From Anaeromassilibacillus senegalensis (lineage in GTDB: Bacteria > Bacillota > Clostridia > Oscillospirales > Acutalibacteraceae): a DNA stretch of 64,000 nt. Of the stretch, positions 50,312-58,054 are shown one piece after another. The DNA is taken from assembly GCF_021531715.1 (NCBI RefSeq), contig NZ_JAFBIT010000001.1, forward strand, positions 1,215,941 to 1,279,940, read 5' to 3'. Under the pieces are notes generated by a model. It was not told the origin of the DNA, ran no database searches, and saw only the letters and a list, made by a program, of their open reading frames with translations. The position numbers and the translations under genes are program-made. The stretch's first letter is position 1; every line of letters starts with the position of its first letter.

Positions 50312-51913
50312 TTATGGCTGCTCCGCCTTGCGCGCCTGCGCATCGGCCTTCAAAAGCAGATATTCGATGGAGTCCTGCAGCGCCTGGAAGCTCGCGTCCA
50401 CAACGTCGCCGGAAACACCGACCGTCGTGAACGTGCCGGAGCCGTCCGTCGAGGTAATCAACACGCGCACGCGGGACGCCGTTGCGCTCTCGCCGTCGAG
50501 CACACGAACCTTGTAGTCCGTCAGCTTGACGCGGTTCAGCACCGGATAAAACAGCCCAAGCGCCTTTCTGAGCGCCGTATCGAGCGCGTTGACCGGGCCG
50601 TTGCCCTCCGCTGCCATAAGCTGAACCTCGTCGCCGACGCGCACCTTGACCGTGGCGCTTGCCCCGGCTTCCTCGCCGACGCCCGCTCCGGAATAAATCT
50701 TGTAGTATTTCAGCTCGAAATACGGCTTGTACAGGCCCATCTGACGGCGCACAAGCAGTTCAAAGCTCGCGTCTGCACCCTCGAATTGGTAGCCAGCCAT
50801 CTCAAGCCGCTTGATCTCGTCGAGGATCTTCTGCGTTTCCGCCGAATGCAGCGTCAACTCCGGCAGGATCTGCTTCACACGCGCGAAAACAACCGCGCGC
50901 CCGCTGATCTCGGAGGTCGGGAACCGCCGCTTGTTGCCTACGAGAAATGGATCGACATGCTCGAACGAGCGGCTCGCCTTAATCACGCCGTCGGCGTGCA
51001 TGCCGGCCTTGTGCGCGAACGCGTGGCTGCCGACATACGGCGCGCCGGAGGGAACCTCCACATTTGCGATCGCCGCAAGCTCGTGTGCATAACGCGTGAG
51101 CTGGCCGATATTTTCCTGCGGAATGCACTCGATGCCGCGCTTGATCTGCAGGTTCGGGATGATGGCCGAGAGGTTCGCGTTGCCGCACCGCTCGCCGAAG
51201 CCGAGGAACGTGCCCTGCACCTGCTTCGCGCCGGCGAGCACCGAAACCACGCTGTTCGCGACCGCCATGCCGCAGTCGTCGTGAAAATGCACCGAAACGG
51301 GTACAGGCAATCGCTGCACAACATACTGCACGACGCGCTGCGCGTCCTGCGGGAAAACGCCGCCGTTCGTATCGCACAAACAGACCATATCTGCCCCGCC
51401 CTCAACCGCCGCATTTACGGCGCGCATCGCGAAAGCGCGGTCGTCCGCAAAGCCATCGAAAAAATGCTCCGCGTCAAAAATCACGGAACGCCCGTTTTCC
51501 TTGATCCAGCGCACGCTCTCGCGGATCATGCGCAGATTCTCTTCCTCGGTCGTCTCGAGCACACTGTCGACGTGAAAGCGCCAGCATTTGCCAAACACCA
51601 CGCAGACCTCTGTGCCGCTTTCGAGCAGCGCCTGCAGATTGCGGTCCTCCCGCGGGTCACAGCCCTTGCGGCAGGTGCTGCCAAACGAAACGAGCTTTGC
51701 ATGCTGCAGCTGCAGCGACGATGCCCGCTCAAAAAACGCGAGCTCCTTCGGGTTAGAGCCGGGATTGCCCGCCTCAATCAGATCGATGCCCAAACAGTCG
51801 AGCAAGCGCACAATCGCGAGCCGATCCTCAATGGAAAACGAGATGCCCTTGCCCTGCGCGCCGTCCCGCAGGGTGGAATCAAAAATGGAGATGCCCTTTG
51901 TGTTCATACCCAT
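50312..51913 (-). CDS. cimA: Citramalate synthase
   Basis: A 533-residue member of the 2-isopropylmalate/homocitrate/citramalate synthase family. FDSTLRDGAQ at the N-terminus holds the metal-binding Asp, and SVHFHDDCGMA the metal-binding histidines. The C-terminal 150 residues form a LeuA-type regulatory dimer domain. The overall length and the sequence RDGAQGKGISFS match CimA of the Methanocaldococcus/Clostridia type, which condenses pyruvate and acetyl-CoA for threonine-independent isoleucine synthesis. It is 24 bp upstream of murE. A homocitrate-type activity is less likely. Confidence 0.9.
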   Translation of the reverse strand: MGMNTKGISIFDSTLRDGAQGKGISFSIEDRLAIVRLLDCLGIDLIEAGNPGSNPKELAFFERASSLQLQHAKLVSFGSTCRKGCDPREDRNLQALLESGTEVCVVFGKCWRFHVDSVLETTEEENLRMIRESVRWIKENGRSVIFDAEHFFDGFADDRAFAMRAVNAAVEGGADMVCLCDTNGGVFPQDAQRVVQYVVQRLPVPVSVHFHDDCGMAVANSVVSVLAGAKQVQGTFLGFGERCGNANLSAIIPNLQIKRGIECIPQENIGQLTRYAHELAAIANVEVPSGAPYVGSHAFAHKAGMHADGVIKASRSFEHVDPFLVGNKRRFPTSEISGRAVVFARVKQILPELTLHSAETQKILDEIKRLEMAGYQFEGADASFELLVRRQMGLYKPYFELKYYKIYSGAGVGEEAGASATVKVRVGDEVQLMAAEGNGPVNALDTALRKALGLFYPVLNRVKLTDYKVRVLDGESATASRVRVLITSTDGSGTFTTVGVSGDVVDASFQALQDSIEYLLLKADAQARKAEQP

Positions 51914-51976
51914 ACGTCCTCAACAGAAAGAATATGTTTTATTATAGTCCTTATACCCGCTTCTGTCAAAGAAAAA

Positions 51977-52014
51977 AGCGGACAGCCCCGCAGGTTTCCC
52001 GCGCGCCGTCCGCT
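51977..52014 (-). terminator. Terminator after the membrane-anchored hypothetical gene
   Basis: Stem AGCGGAC / GTCCGCT with a GC-rich interior; followed on the minus strand by TTTTTTC. Confidence 0.7.
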
Positions 52015-52020
52015 CCGTAT

Positions 52021-52761
52021 TCAATTTTCCGCCGTCTGCGTCGGTTCGTCCTTCAGCAGCCGATCAAACAGCTCGATGCACCGCTCCCGATACTCAATCT
52101 TTTCCTCTTTCTCAAACGCCGAACCCTCCACCGAGCGCACGGAAACCTTCAGATCGCCGAGCACCTTGAGCACGTTTTCAAGCGTAACGCCCTCTTCGGT
52201 GTAGTGTGTAAGCTTCAGTGTGTTCAGGCCAGGCATATCTTTCCAATAACAGTACGGTTCTTCCAGACCGTCCACCGGGGCGAAGAAGCCCTCCATGTCG
52301 TTCTGATCGAGATAGACATAGCTCGCATCATCGTAGAGGAACAACATGCTGTCCGCCGCCGAAGCGTCTGCCGCAAACTTGACGAAGGATGACTGCAGCT
52401 CCGCTGCCTCGTAATCCGTCTTGGTATTGGTCGAGAAGCGGAAATACTGGAGTGCAACAACCACCTTGCCGTCGCCGTTCAGATCTTCGCCGTACAGCTC
52501 GAGATGATCTTCAATATCGCTTTGCAGATCGCCCGGCACCATGTATTCGGTCATCAGCGCGATGGTATAATCCGGATTTTCCTTCGTCACGATAGACCAG
52601 ACGAAGCACGTGATAAATGCAGCGGCAATCAGGGCGACAATCACGTGCACCTTATGGTAGAACCACCAGTTCTGCCGCTTTTCCGTCGCCGTAGTCGGCG
52701 TGATCTGATTTTGATGAATGGTATCCTCCGTCTCGTCCAGAAGGTAACGCTCTCTTGCCAT
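52021..52761 (-). CDS. Membrane-anchored protein of unknown function
   Basis: A 246-residue protein with a cytoplasmic N-terminus of about 38 residues, one membrane helix near residues 38-60 (VHVIVALIAAAFITCFVW) and an exported domain. The exported part includes GEDLNGDGKVVV, an EF-hand/dockerin-like calcium loop, and several YxxDxND-type acidic stretches. I do not recognise the family. A TATAAT (52830-52835 on the minus strand) with a poor -35 precedes it. It is separated from cimA by a terminator. Confidence 0.7.
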   Translation of the reverse strand: MARERYLLDETEDTIHQNQITPTTATEKRQNWWFYHKVHVIVALIAAAFITCFVWSIVTKENPDYTIALMTEYMVPGDLQSDIEDHLELYGEDLNGDGKVVVALQYFRFSTNTKTDYEAAELQSSFVKFAADASAADSMLFLYDDASYVYLDQNDMEGFFAPVDGLEEPYCYWKDMPGLNTLKLTHYTEEGVTLENVLKVLGDLKVSVRSVEGSAFEKEEKIEYRERCIELFDRLLKDEPTQTAEN

Positions 52762-52884
52762 ATCAATTCCTCAATTCCCATTTTTCCGCATTTTGTTCAC
52801 GCGTTAAGATTTTTGTAAGATTCGCGTTCATTATAGTCATCGATTCTTACCGGAAGACGAATACTGTATGAACAATTTGTAAAA

Positions 52885-53088
52885 TCAGCCGATGACTGTG
52901 TAGCCCTGATCCTCCACAGTCTTTTTGAGCGTGCTGTCCGCGATTTCGGCGTTCAGCGTCAGAACCGCCGTGCCCTTCTCATGGCTGACGATCGCTTCCG
53001 TGACCTCCGGCAGCGCTTCAAGGCACTTCTTCACTCTCGCCTCGCAGTGCGGGCACATCATCCCTTCGATTTTCATTGTTTTTTCCAT
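52885..53088 (-). other. copZ: Possible internal start giving free CopZ from within copA
   Basis: Inside the copA frame, AAAGGAG (53098-53104 on the minus strand) lies 9 bases before an in-frame ATG at 53088. From it a 67-residue HMA protein with MMCPHC could be made, exactly the size of CopZ. This looks like an ancestral copA-copZ pair that became one frame while the copZ ribosome site stayed. Confidence 0.55.
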
Positions 53089-55389
53089 GGTTTTTGTCTC
53101 CTTTACCTGTATTTGAGTTTTTATTTTTCTATCGCGCTTCGCGCTGCGGATGTTGAAGAAATTCAGGCGAAGCGCGTTTGTGACAACGCAGAAGCTCGAC
53201 AGGCTCATCGCCGCCGCGCCGAACATCGGGTTCAGCTGCCAGCCGAACAGTGGAATCCACACACCCGCCGCAAGCGGAATCCCGATCACGTTATAGATGA
53301 ACGCCCAGAACAGGTTTTCGTGGATGTTCCGAAGCGTCGCACGGCTGAGGCGGATCGCCGCCGGAACATCGGCCAGACGGCTCTTCATCAGGACGACGTC
53401 TGCCGCGTCGATCGCGATGTCCGTGCCAGCGCCAATGGCCACGCCGACATCGGCGCGCGTGAGGGCGGGCGCATCGTTGATGCCGTCGCCGACCATCATG
53501 ACTTTACCCTGCACGCGCAGCCGCCGGATCACGCTCTCCTTGCCCTCGGGCAGAACACCCGCGATAACCTCGTCCACACCGGCTTCACGGCCGACAGCCT
53601 GCGCAGTGCGCGCGTTATCGCCGGTCAGCATGACGACGTGAATGCCCATGTTCTGCAGCTCCCGGACGGCCTGCGCACTGTCCGGCTTAATCGTATCGGC
53701 TACCGCGATAATGCCCATCAGGACGCCGCCACGGCTGAAGAACAGCGGTGTTTTGCCCGATTCGGCAAGATGCTCAGCCGCTTGCCGCATCGTCTGCGGC
53801 ACCTCGGCCTGTCTGGAGATGAAGCCCAGATTGCCGCCCGCGAGCGCCGCGCCGTCGAGCACGGCGGTGAGACCGTTGCCGGGCTTTGCCTGAAAATCCG
53901 TGACCATAGAAGCTGCCGTGCCGCGCACCTCGGCGAGCTTTAAAATCGCTTTGGCGAGCGGGTGCTCGCTCTTTTGCTCAAGCGCGTACGCCGCCTCCAG
54001 CAGCTCATCCTCCGAAACGCCCTCCGCGGGCAGGATATCCGTCACGCGCGGCTCGCCGCTTGTGATCGTGCCGGTTTTATCCAGCGCGACGATCTGCACC
54101 CGGCCCGCCGCTTCGAGCGACGCAGCGGTTTTGAACAGGATGCCGTTTTTCGCGCCCATGCCGCTGCCGACCATGATCGCGACCGGCGTTGCGAGACCGA
54201 GCGCGCACGGGCAGCTGATGACGAGCACCGAAATACCGCGTGCCAGCGCATAGCCGAAGGTCTGTCCGGTGAGCATCCAGACGATCACCGTCACAGCCGC
54301 AATGGCGATCACAACCGGCACAAACACGCCGGAAACCCGATCTGCGACCTTCGCGATCGGCGCTTTTGTCGCCGCCGCGTCGCTGACCATGCGGATGATC
54401 TGTGAGAGCGTCGTGTCCTCGCCGACACGCGTCGCCTCACAGCGGATATAGCCAGACTGGTTCACCGTGGCGGCGGAAACGGGATCGCCCGCCGCTTTAT
54501 CGACTGGGATACTCTCGCCGGTCAGCGCGGCCTCGTTCACGGCGCTTGCGCCCTCGAGCACGACACCATCCACGGGAATGTTCTCGCCGGGCCGCACAAC
54601 AAAGACATCGCCGCGGCGCACCTGCTGAATCGGCACGGTGACCTCCTCACCGCCGCGCAGAAGCACCGCCGTTTTCGGCGCGAGCTTCATCAGGCTTTTG
54701 AGCGCATCCGTGGTTCTGCCCTTGGAGCGCGCTTCCAGCATCTTGCCGACTGTGATCAACGTCAGGATCATCGCCGCCGACTCAAAATAAAACTCGTGCA
54801 TATACATCATGACGGCATCCATATCGCCGCGCACCTGCGCATCGGTCATGGCGAACAGCGCGTAGGTGCTGTACACGAACGACGCGCCCGCGCCGAGCGC
54901 CACAAGTGTATCCATATTCGGCGCGCGGTGCAGAAGTCCCTTAAAACCGCTGATAAAAAACCGCTGGTTGATAACCATGATTGCGACTGTCAAAAGAAGC
55001 TGCATAAGCCCCATCGCAACGTGGTTGCCATCAAACCAGGGCGGCAGCGGCCAGCCCCACATCATGTGTCCCATTGAAACGTACATGAGGATGATTAAAA
55101 AGACGAGCGAAGCGATCAGACGCCGCTTCAGCGCCGGCGTTTCGCGGTCTTGAAGCGCGTCCTCCGCACCGGTGGGCTGTGTCTGTGCCGCGCCTTTTTT
55201 CGATGCGCCATAGCCCGCGTCCTCCACGGCCTTAACGATCGCTTCTGCGGACGCCGTACCTTCCACACCCATCGAATTTGTGAGCAGGCTGACCGAGCAG
55301 GCCGTAACGCCCGGTACTTTTGAAACGGCTTTTTCCACCCGGGCGCTGCACGCCGCGCAGCTCATGCCGGTGACAGTGTATTGTTCCAT
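52885..55389 (-). CDS. copA: Copper-exporting P1B-type ATPase with C-terminal CopZ-like domain
   Basis: An 834-residue heavy-metal pump. One N-terminal HMA domain has Cys11/Cys14 (GMSCAAC). The membrane CPC motif is in [12 protein letters not shown]; the phosphorylated Asp is in [15 protein letters not shown] supplies the HP motif. The last 67 residues form a second HMA domain, [13 protein letters not shown], which in relatives is usually a separate CopZ chaperone. It exports Cu(I) from the cytoplasm. The start at 55389 has AAGGAAGGGAG upstream. It lies 44 bp after csoR and is expected to be induced by copper through it. Confidence 0.94.
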   Translation of the reverse strand: MEQYTVTGMSCAACSARVEKAVSKVPGVTACSVSLLTNSMGVEGTASAEAIVKAVEDAGYGASKKGAAQTQPTGAEDALQDRETPALKRRLIASLVFLIILMYVSMGHMMWGWPLPPWFDGNHVAMGLMQLLLTVAIMVINQRFFISGFKGLLHRAPNMDTLVALGAGASFVYSTYALFAMTDAQVRGDMDAVMMYMHEFYFESAAMILTLITVGKMLEARSKGRTTDALKSLMKLAPKTAVLLRGGEEVTVPIQQVRRGDVFVVRPGENIPVDGVVLEGASAVNEAALTGESIPVDKAAGDPVSAATVNQSGYIRCEATRVGEDTTLSQIIRMVSDAAATKAPIAKVADRVSGVFVPVVIAIAAVTVIVWMLTGQTFGYALARGISVLVISCPCALGLATPVAIMVGSGMGAKNGILFKTAASLEAAGRVQIVALDKTGTITSGEPRVTDILPAEGVSEDELLEAAYALEQKSEHPLAKAILKLAEVRGTAASMVTDFQAKPGNGLTAVLDGAALAGGNLGFISRQAEVPQTMRQAAEHLAESGKTPLFFSRGGVLMGIIAVADTIKPDSAQAVRELQNMGIHVVMLTGDNARTAQAVGREAGVDEVIAGVLPEGKESVIRRLRVQGKVMMVGDGINDAPALTRADVGVAIGAGTDIAIDAADVVLMKSRLADVPAAIRLSRATLRNIHENLFWAFIYNVIGIPLAAGVWIPLFGWQLNPMFGAAAMSLSSFCVVTNALRLNFFNIRSAKRDRKIKTQIQVKETKTMEKTMKIEGMMCPHCEARVKKCLEALPEVTEAIVSHEKGTAVLTLNAEIADSTLKKTVEDQGYTVIG

Positions 55390-55433
55390 GTAAAACTCCC
55401 TTCCTTGACAGTATTCTGCCCGATCTTCCGCCA

Positions 55434-55751
55434 TTATTTCATCAGCTTCTGCAGCGTCGCCACAAGCTCGTCGATCGTCTCATCACGACCGGCGCGGATG
55501 TCGTCCGCAACACAAGTTTTGATGTGGTTCGCGAGCAGCTCCTTCGTGAAGGCGTTCAACGCGGCGTTTGCCGCCGCCACCTGCACGAGGATATCGGGAC
55601 AGTACGCACTCTTTTCCACCATGCCGCGGATACCGCGAATCTGACCCTCAATGCGGTTCAACCGGTGAATCAGCTTCTTGTATTCTTCCTCGGAGCGCTC
55701 CTTTGTCTTGTGGCAGCAGCAGGTCATCTCCTGCATTTCCATGTTTTCCAT
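55434..55751 (-). CDS. csoR: CsoR-type copper-sensing repressor
   Basis: A 105-residue DUF156 protein with the copper ligands Cys51, His76 and Cys80 ([14 protein letters not shown]). The helix [15 protein letters not shown] is the family core. An extra CCCH stretch stands at residues 11-14. CsoR tetramers repress copper-efflux genes until Cu(I) binds. The start at 55751 has AAAGGAG upstream; longer in-frame starts would overlap the promoter. It precedes copA, and two palindromic boxes lie in its promoter. Confidence 0.92.
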   Translation of the reverse strand: MENMEMQEMTCCCHKTKERSEEEYKKLIHRLNRIEGQIRGIRGMVEKSAYCPDILVQVAAANAALNAFTKELLANHIKTCVADDIRAGRDETIDELVATLQKLMK

Positions 55752-55776
55752 TCTGCCTCTCCTTTCAGACGCAAAA

Positions 55777-55791
55777 TACCCACCCAGGGTA
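55777..55791 (-). promoter_or_regulatory. CsoR-type operator, promoter-proximal
   Basis: TACCCACCCAGGGTA, a near-perfect palindrome of the TACCC/GGGTA type, just downstream of the csoR -10. Confidence 0.65.
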
Positions 55792-55796
55792 CTTTG

Positions 55797-55825
55797 AGTA
55801 TATACCCCCGGCAGGTATTTGTCAA
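55797..55825 (-). promoter_or_regulatory. Promoter of csoR-copA, with operator in the spacer
   Basis: Minus strand: perfect -35 TTGACA (55820-55825), 17 bp spacer, -10 TATACT (55797-55802). The spacer contains a second CsoR-like box, TACCCCCGGCAGGTA (55803-55817). Confidence 0.75.
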
Positions 55826-55948
55826 CCATTTTTTTACATATTTACATTGACCGTTTTATATCTCCGCATATGCGAACTTTTCTGCGACCGTCAAGAGTTT
55901 TTTTGATCGTTAGGGATATCCCAAACCCTTTATGCAAATTGGGCGTTG

Positions 55949-56401
55949 TCACTCAATCTTTTTGACATATACTCTTGATAATTCTCCGTTCATGTCCTTC
56001 ATCTGTGTTCTGTACTCGCATCCGTATTTTTCGTACAATCCGATATGATTCGTTGAGATATACACTTCAGGGACATGTTCTTCTTTTGCGAGGCGTTCAA
56101 TTTTCTCAAAGAGAAGTCCCATATAACGACGCCCCCGATGCTCAGGGAATGTATAGACGAAACCCATCCATGGCGTGAGTTCCGTTGGTTGAATGTCATC
56201 CTTTTGTGCGTATGTACAAAAAGAGATCAATTCGTCGCCGTCTATCAGCAGCAACACCTTAGAGTCCTTACCGACAACCTCAAAAAAAGTCCCATTACAG
56301 ATCAGCTCATGCAAAAATGCCCCTGCGCCCCAGTCGCTTTTCTTGATCTCTTCAAGCCAGTGGCTCTGTCTGTCACTGGCAAAAAAGTTAATAACTTGCA
56401 T
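55949..56401 (-). CDS. GNAT acetyltransferase of low GC content
   Basis: A 150-residue acetyltransferase with TPWMGFVYTFPEHRGRRYMG (acetyl-CoA loop) and NHIGLYEKYGCEYR near the C-terminus. The substrate is unknown. The coding DNA is visibly poorer in GC than its neighbours: two 60-base lines I counted are 42% GC. This suggests recent acquisition. It is flanked by AT-rich DNA on the left and luxS 53 bp to the right. Confidence 0.8.
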   Translation of the reverse strand: MQVINFFASDRQSHWLEEIKKSDWGAGAFLHELICNGTFFEVVGKDSKVLLLIDGDELISFCTYAQKDDIQPTELTPWMGFVYTFPEHRGRRYMGLLFEKIERLAKEEHVPEVYISTNHIGLYEKYGCEYRTQMKDMNGELSRVYVKKIE

Positions 56402-56454
56402 CTAGTGTTCCTCCGCAAATTTATCTTTTATCGCTTGATATCTCCCGCCGCTTT

Positions 56455-56916
56455 TTACGCCTCGTACTTCATCTTTTCCGGCGTCCAGTTTTTGAGCACG
56501 CGCAGCATATCGGCGGCGGTTTCCTTTGCGCCGGAGAGGTCATGCTCGAGGTAATTTCCGCATTCCTCACGGCGGCTGCCCGGGATTTCGCCTTCGAACT
56601 GCTCGATAAACGCAAAGGATTCCCTCACGAGTGCCAACGCGTCCGCGCGGCTGACACGATCGCGCAGCAGGAAGTAAAAGCCGGTGCGGCAGCCCATCGG
56701 GCCGACGTAGATGACCGAATCGGACAAAGCGCTGTTGCGCGCGTACGTCGCGAAGAGGTGCTCAAACGTATGCAGCGCGCCGTTTGAGAGATAATCGCCC
56801 GCGTTCGGCGTCTTCATGCGGATATCGTAGGTAATAACATCGCCGTCCACACGGGAGATGTACATACCCTTTTGCAGCTTGTCGTGGTTGACCGTAAAGC
56901 TTGCTATCTTTTTCAT
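56455..56916 (-). CDS. luxS: S-ribosylhomocysteine lyase
   Basis: A 153-residue LuxS, full length. Metal ligands are His49, His53 and Cys119 (LHTFEH, REECGNY), and the catalytic Cys76 is in GPMGCRTGFY. It splits S-ribosylhomocysteine into homocysteine and the precursor of autoinducer-2, so it returns homocysteine to the MetH reaction. The start at 56916 has AGGA upstream. It lies 56 bp after the HMA protein gene on the same strand. Confidence 0.95.
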   Translation of the reverse strand: MKKIASFTVNHDKLQKGMYISRVDGDVITYDIRMKTPNAGDYLSNGALHTFEHLFATYARNSALSDSVIYVGPMGCRTGFYFLLRDRVSRADALALVRESFAFIEQFEGEIPGSRREECGNYLEHDLSGAKETAADMLRVLKNWTPEKMKYEA

Positions 56917-56972
56917 GGAGATCACATTCCTTTCTCCCCTATCATAACAGGTTTTCGCGCACTTTTCCACCC

Positions 56973-57323
56973 TTATTTTGTGTCCTCCACCGCCTGATAG
57001 CCGGTGCGCCAGATGACCTGCTTCACCTCTTCCCGCGCAAACGATTCCTTGCTGTGAACGACGACATACTTGCCGCTCAGGTTGACCTTCGCCGTGCAGC
57101 CCGGCAGTGCGTTGAACGCGTTCTCAATGCGCAGGGCGCAGTTCTTACAGTGCATCCCTTCGACGCCGACCTTCAGCGCGTACGGATAATGCGAGACATC
57201 TCGATCCTGCGGTTTCACACGCTTGACCGTATCGCTGCCCGCGCCGCAGCAGCCGTTCTTCAGCTTTCCCACATAACTGACGACACCGAAAACACAGATC
57301 ATAACAAGCACTGCGCAGATCAC
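56973..57323 (-). CDS. Membrane-anchored heavy-metal-associated (HMA) protein
   Basis: About 116 residues: a membrane helix (VLVMICVFGVVSYVG), a CCG motif as in FeoB-associated Cys-rich proteins, then an HMA domain with EGMHCKNCALRIENAF. It probably binds a soft or transition metal at the membrane. The start is uncertain. The listed GTG at 57323 lacks a ribosome site. A good AAAGGAG (57358-57364) lies further up and the frame is open from there, but only ATA or ATC codons occur at proper spacing (ATA at 57347). Confidence 0.7.
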   Translation of the reverse strand: MICAVLVMICVFGVVSYVGKLKNGCCGAGSDTVKRVKPQDRDVSHYPYALKVGVEGMHCKNCALRIENAFNALPGCTAKVNLSGKYVVVHSKESFAREEVKQVIWRTGYQAVEDTK

Positions 57324-57374
57324 CGCCGTCGCCCCAATTCCGTCTATTCCGATTCCGCTCCTTTATCTCCATAA

Positions 57375-57390
57375 GTTAGCATCAACTAAC
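57375..57390 (-). repeat. Inverted repeat GTTAG/CTAAC before the HMA gene
   Basis: GTTAG (57375-57379) and CTAAC (57386-57390), resembling half-sites of DtxR-family iron/manganese regulators. It is close to the ribosome site of the HMA gene. Confidence 0.35.
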
Positions 57391-57436
57391 CTCCGTGAAG
57401 TATTTTAGCACGCGCGTTTTCGGTTGTCAAGAGTGC

Positions 57437-57466
57437 AAAAGCGGGAGAAGGCATGTGCCCTCTCCC
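57437..57466 (-). terminator. Terminator after nrdG
   Basis: Minus strand: GGGAGAGGG, loop, CCTTCTCCC, then GCTTTTGC. Confidence 0.65.
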
Positions 57467-57474
57467 ACCCTTCT

Positions 57475-58002
57475 TCACTTTCCCGCCCACAGCGTGAGCG
57501 CGCCGGTTTCCCTTGTCTTTTTGAGGTCGATCAATCGCTGGTTCGACGAACCGCGAAAGCGCAGCGTGATGTCCTTCAGCGCTTCGACGAACGCGCCGTC
57601 GACGAGCACATCGACCATCGAGAGCAGCTCGTCCGTCACCTCACAGCGGTTGCGTCCGCCCTCAGCGAGAATATCGGTTTCGAGCGTGGAGCCGGTGTAG
57701 CACCAGATGTCCTTTTCGGGGAGCTGCGCCCGCACGCGCTTTAAGAACGGCACGAGGGCGCGCTGGTTTTCGATCTCCATCGGCTCGCCGCCGAGCAGCG
57801 TCAGCCCGTTGATGAAGCCGGGCGCGAGCGCTTCGAGGATTTCCGCCTCGGTCTCCGACGTGAACGGCTTGCCGTAGGTGAAGCTCCACGTCTCCGAATT
57901 GAAGCAGTTTTTGCAATGGCGCGTGCAGCCGGAGACAAACAGCGTCACGCGCACGCCGATGCCGTTTGCAATATCGGTCTTCTTGATTTCACCGTAATAC
58001 AT
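57475..58002 (-). CDS. nrdG: Anaerobic ribonucleotide reductase activating enzyme
   Basis: A 175-residue radical SAM activase. The cluster cysteines are 26, 30 and 33 (GCTRHCKNC), followed by LLGGEPM. It installs the glycyl radical on NrdD. It lies 52 bp after nrdD on the same strand. The length and the short CX3CX2C layout are normal for NrdG. Confidence 0.95.
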   Translation of the reverse strand: MYYGEIKKTDIANGIGVRVTLFVSGCTRHCKNCFNSETWSFTYGKPFTSETEAEILEALAPGFINGLTLLGGEPMEIENQRALVPFLKRVRAQLPEKDIWCYTGSTLETDILAEGGRNRCEVTDELLSMVDVLVDGAFVEALKDITLRFRGSSNQRLIDLKKTRETGALTLWAGK

Positions 58003-58054
58003 AATTTCCCCTTATATTCTGCAATTGGGAGCGACAGCGCCGCTCCCAACTTCC

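Noticed and set aside
49907..52204. Plus-strand open frame of 765 codons opposite murE and cimA
   Set aside because: Antisense shadow of two well-identified genes; the composition is typical of reverse-frame translation and no motif is present.
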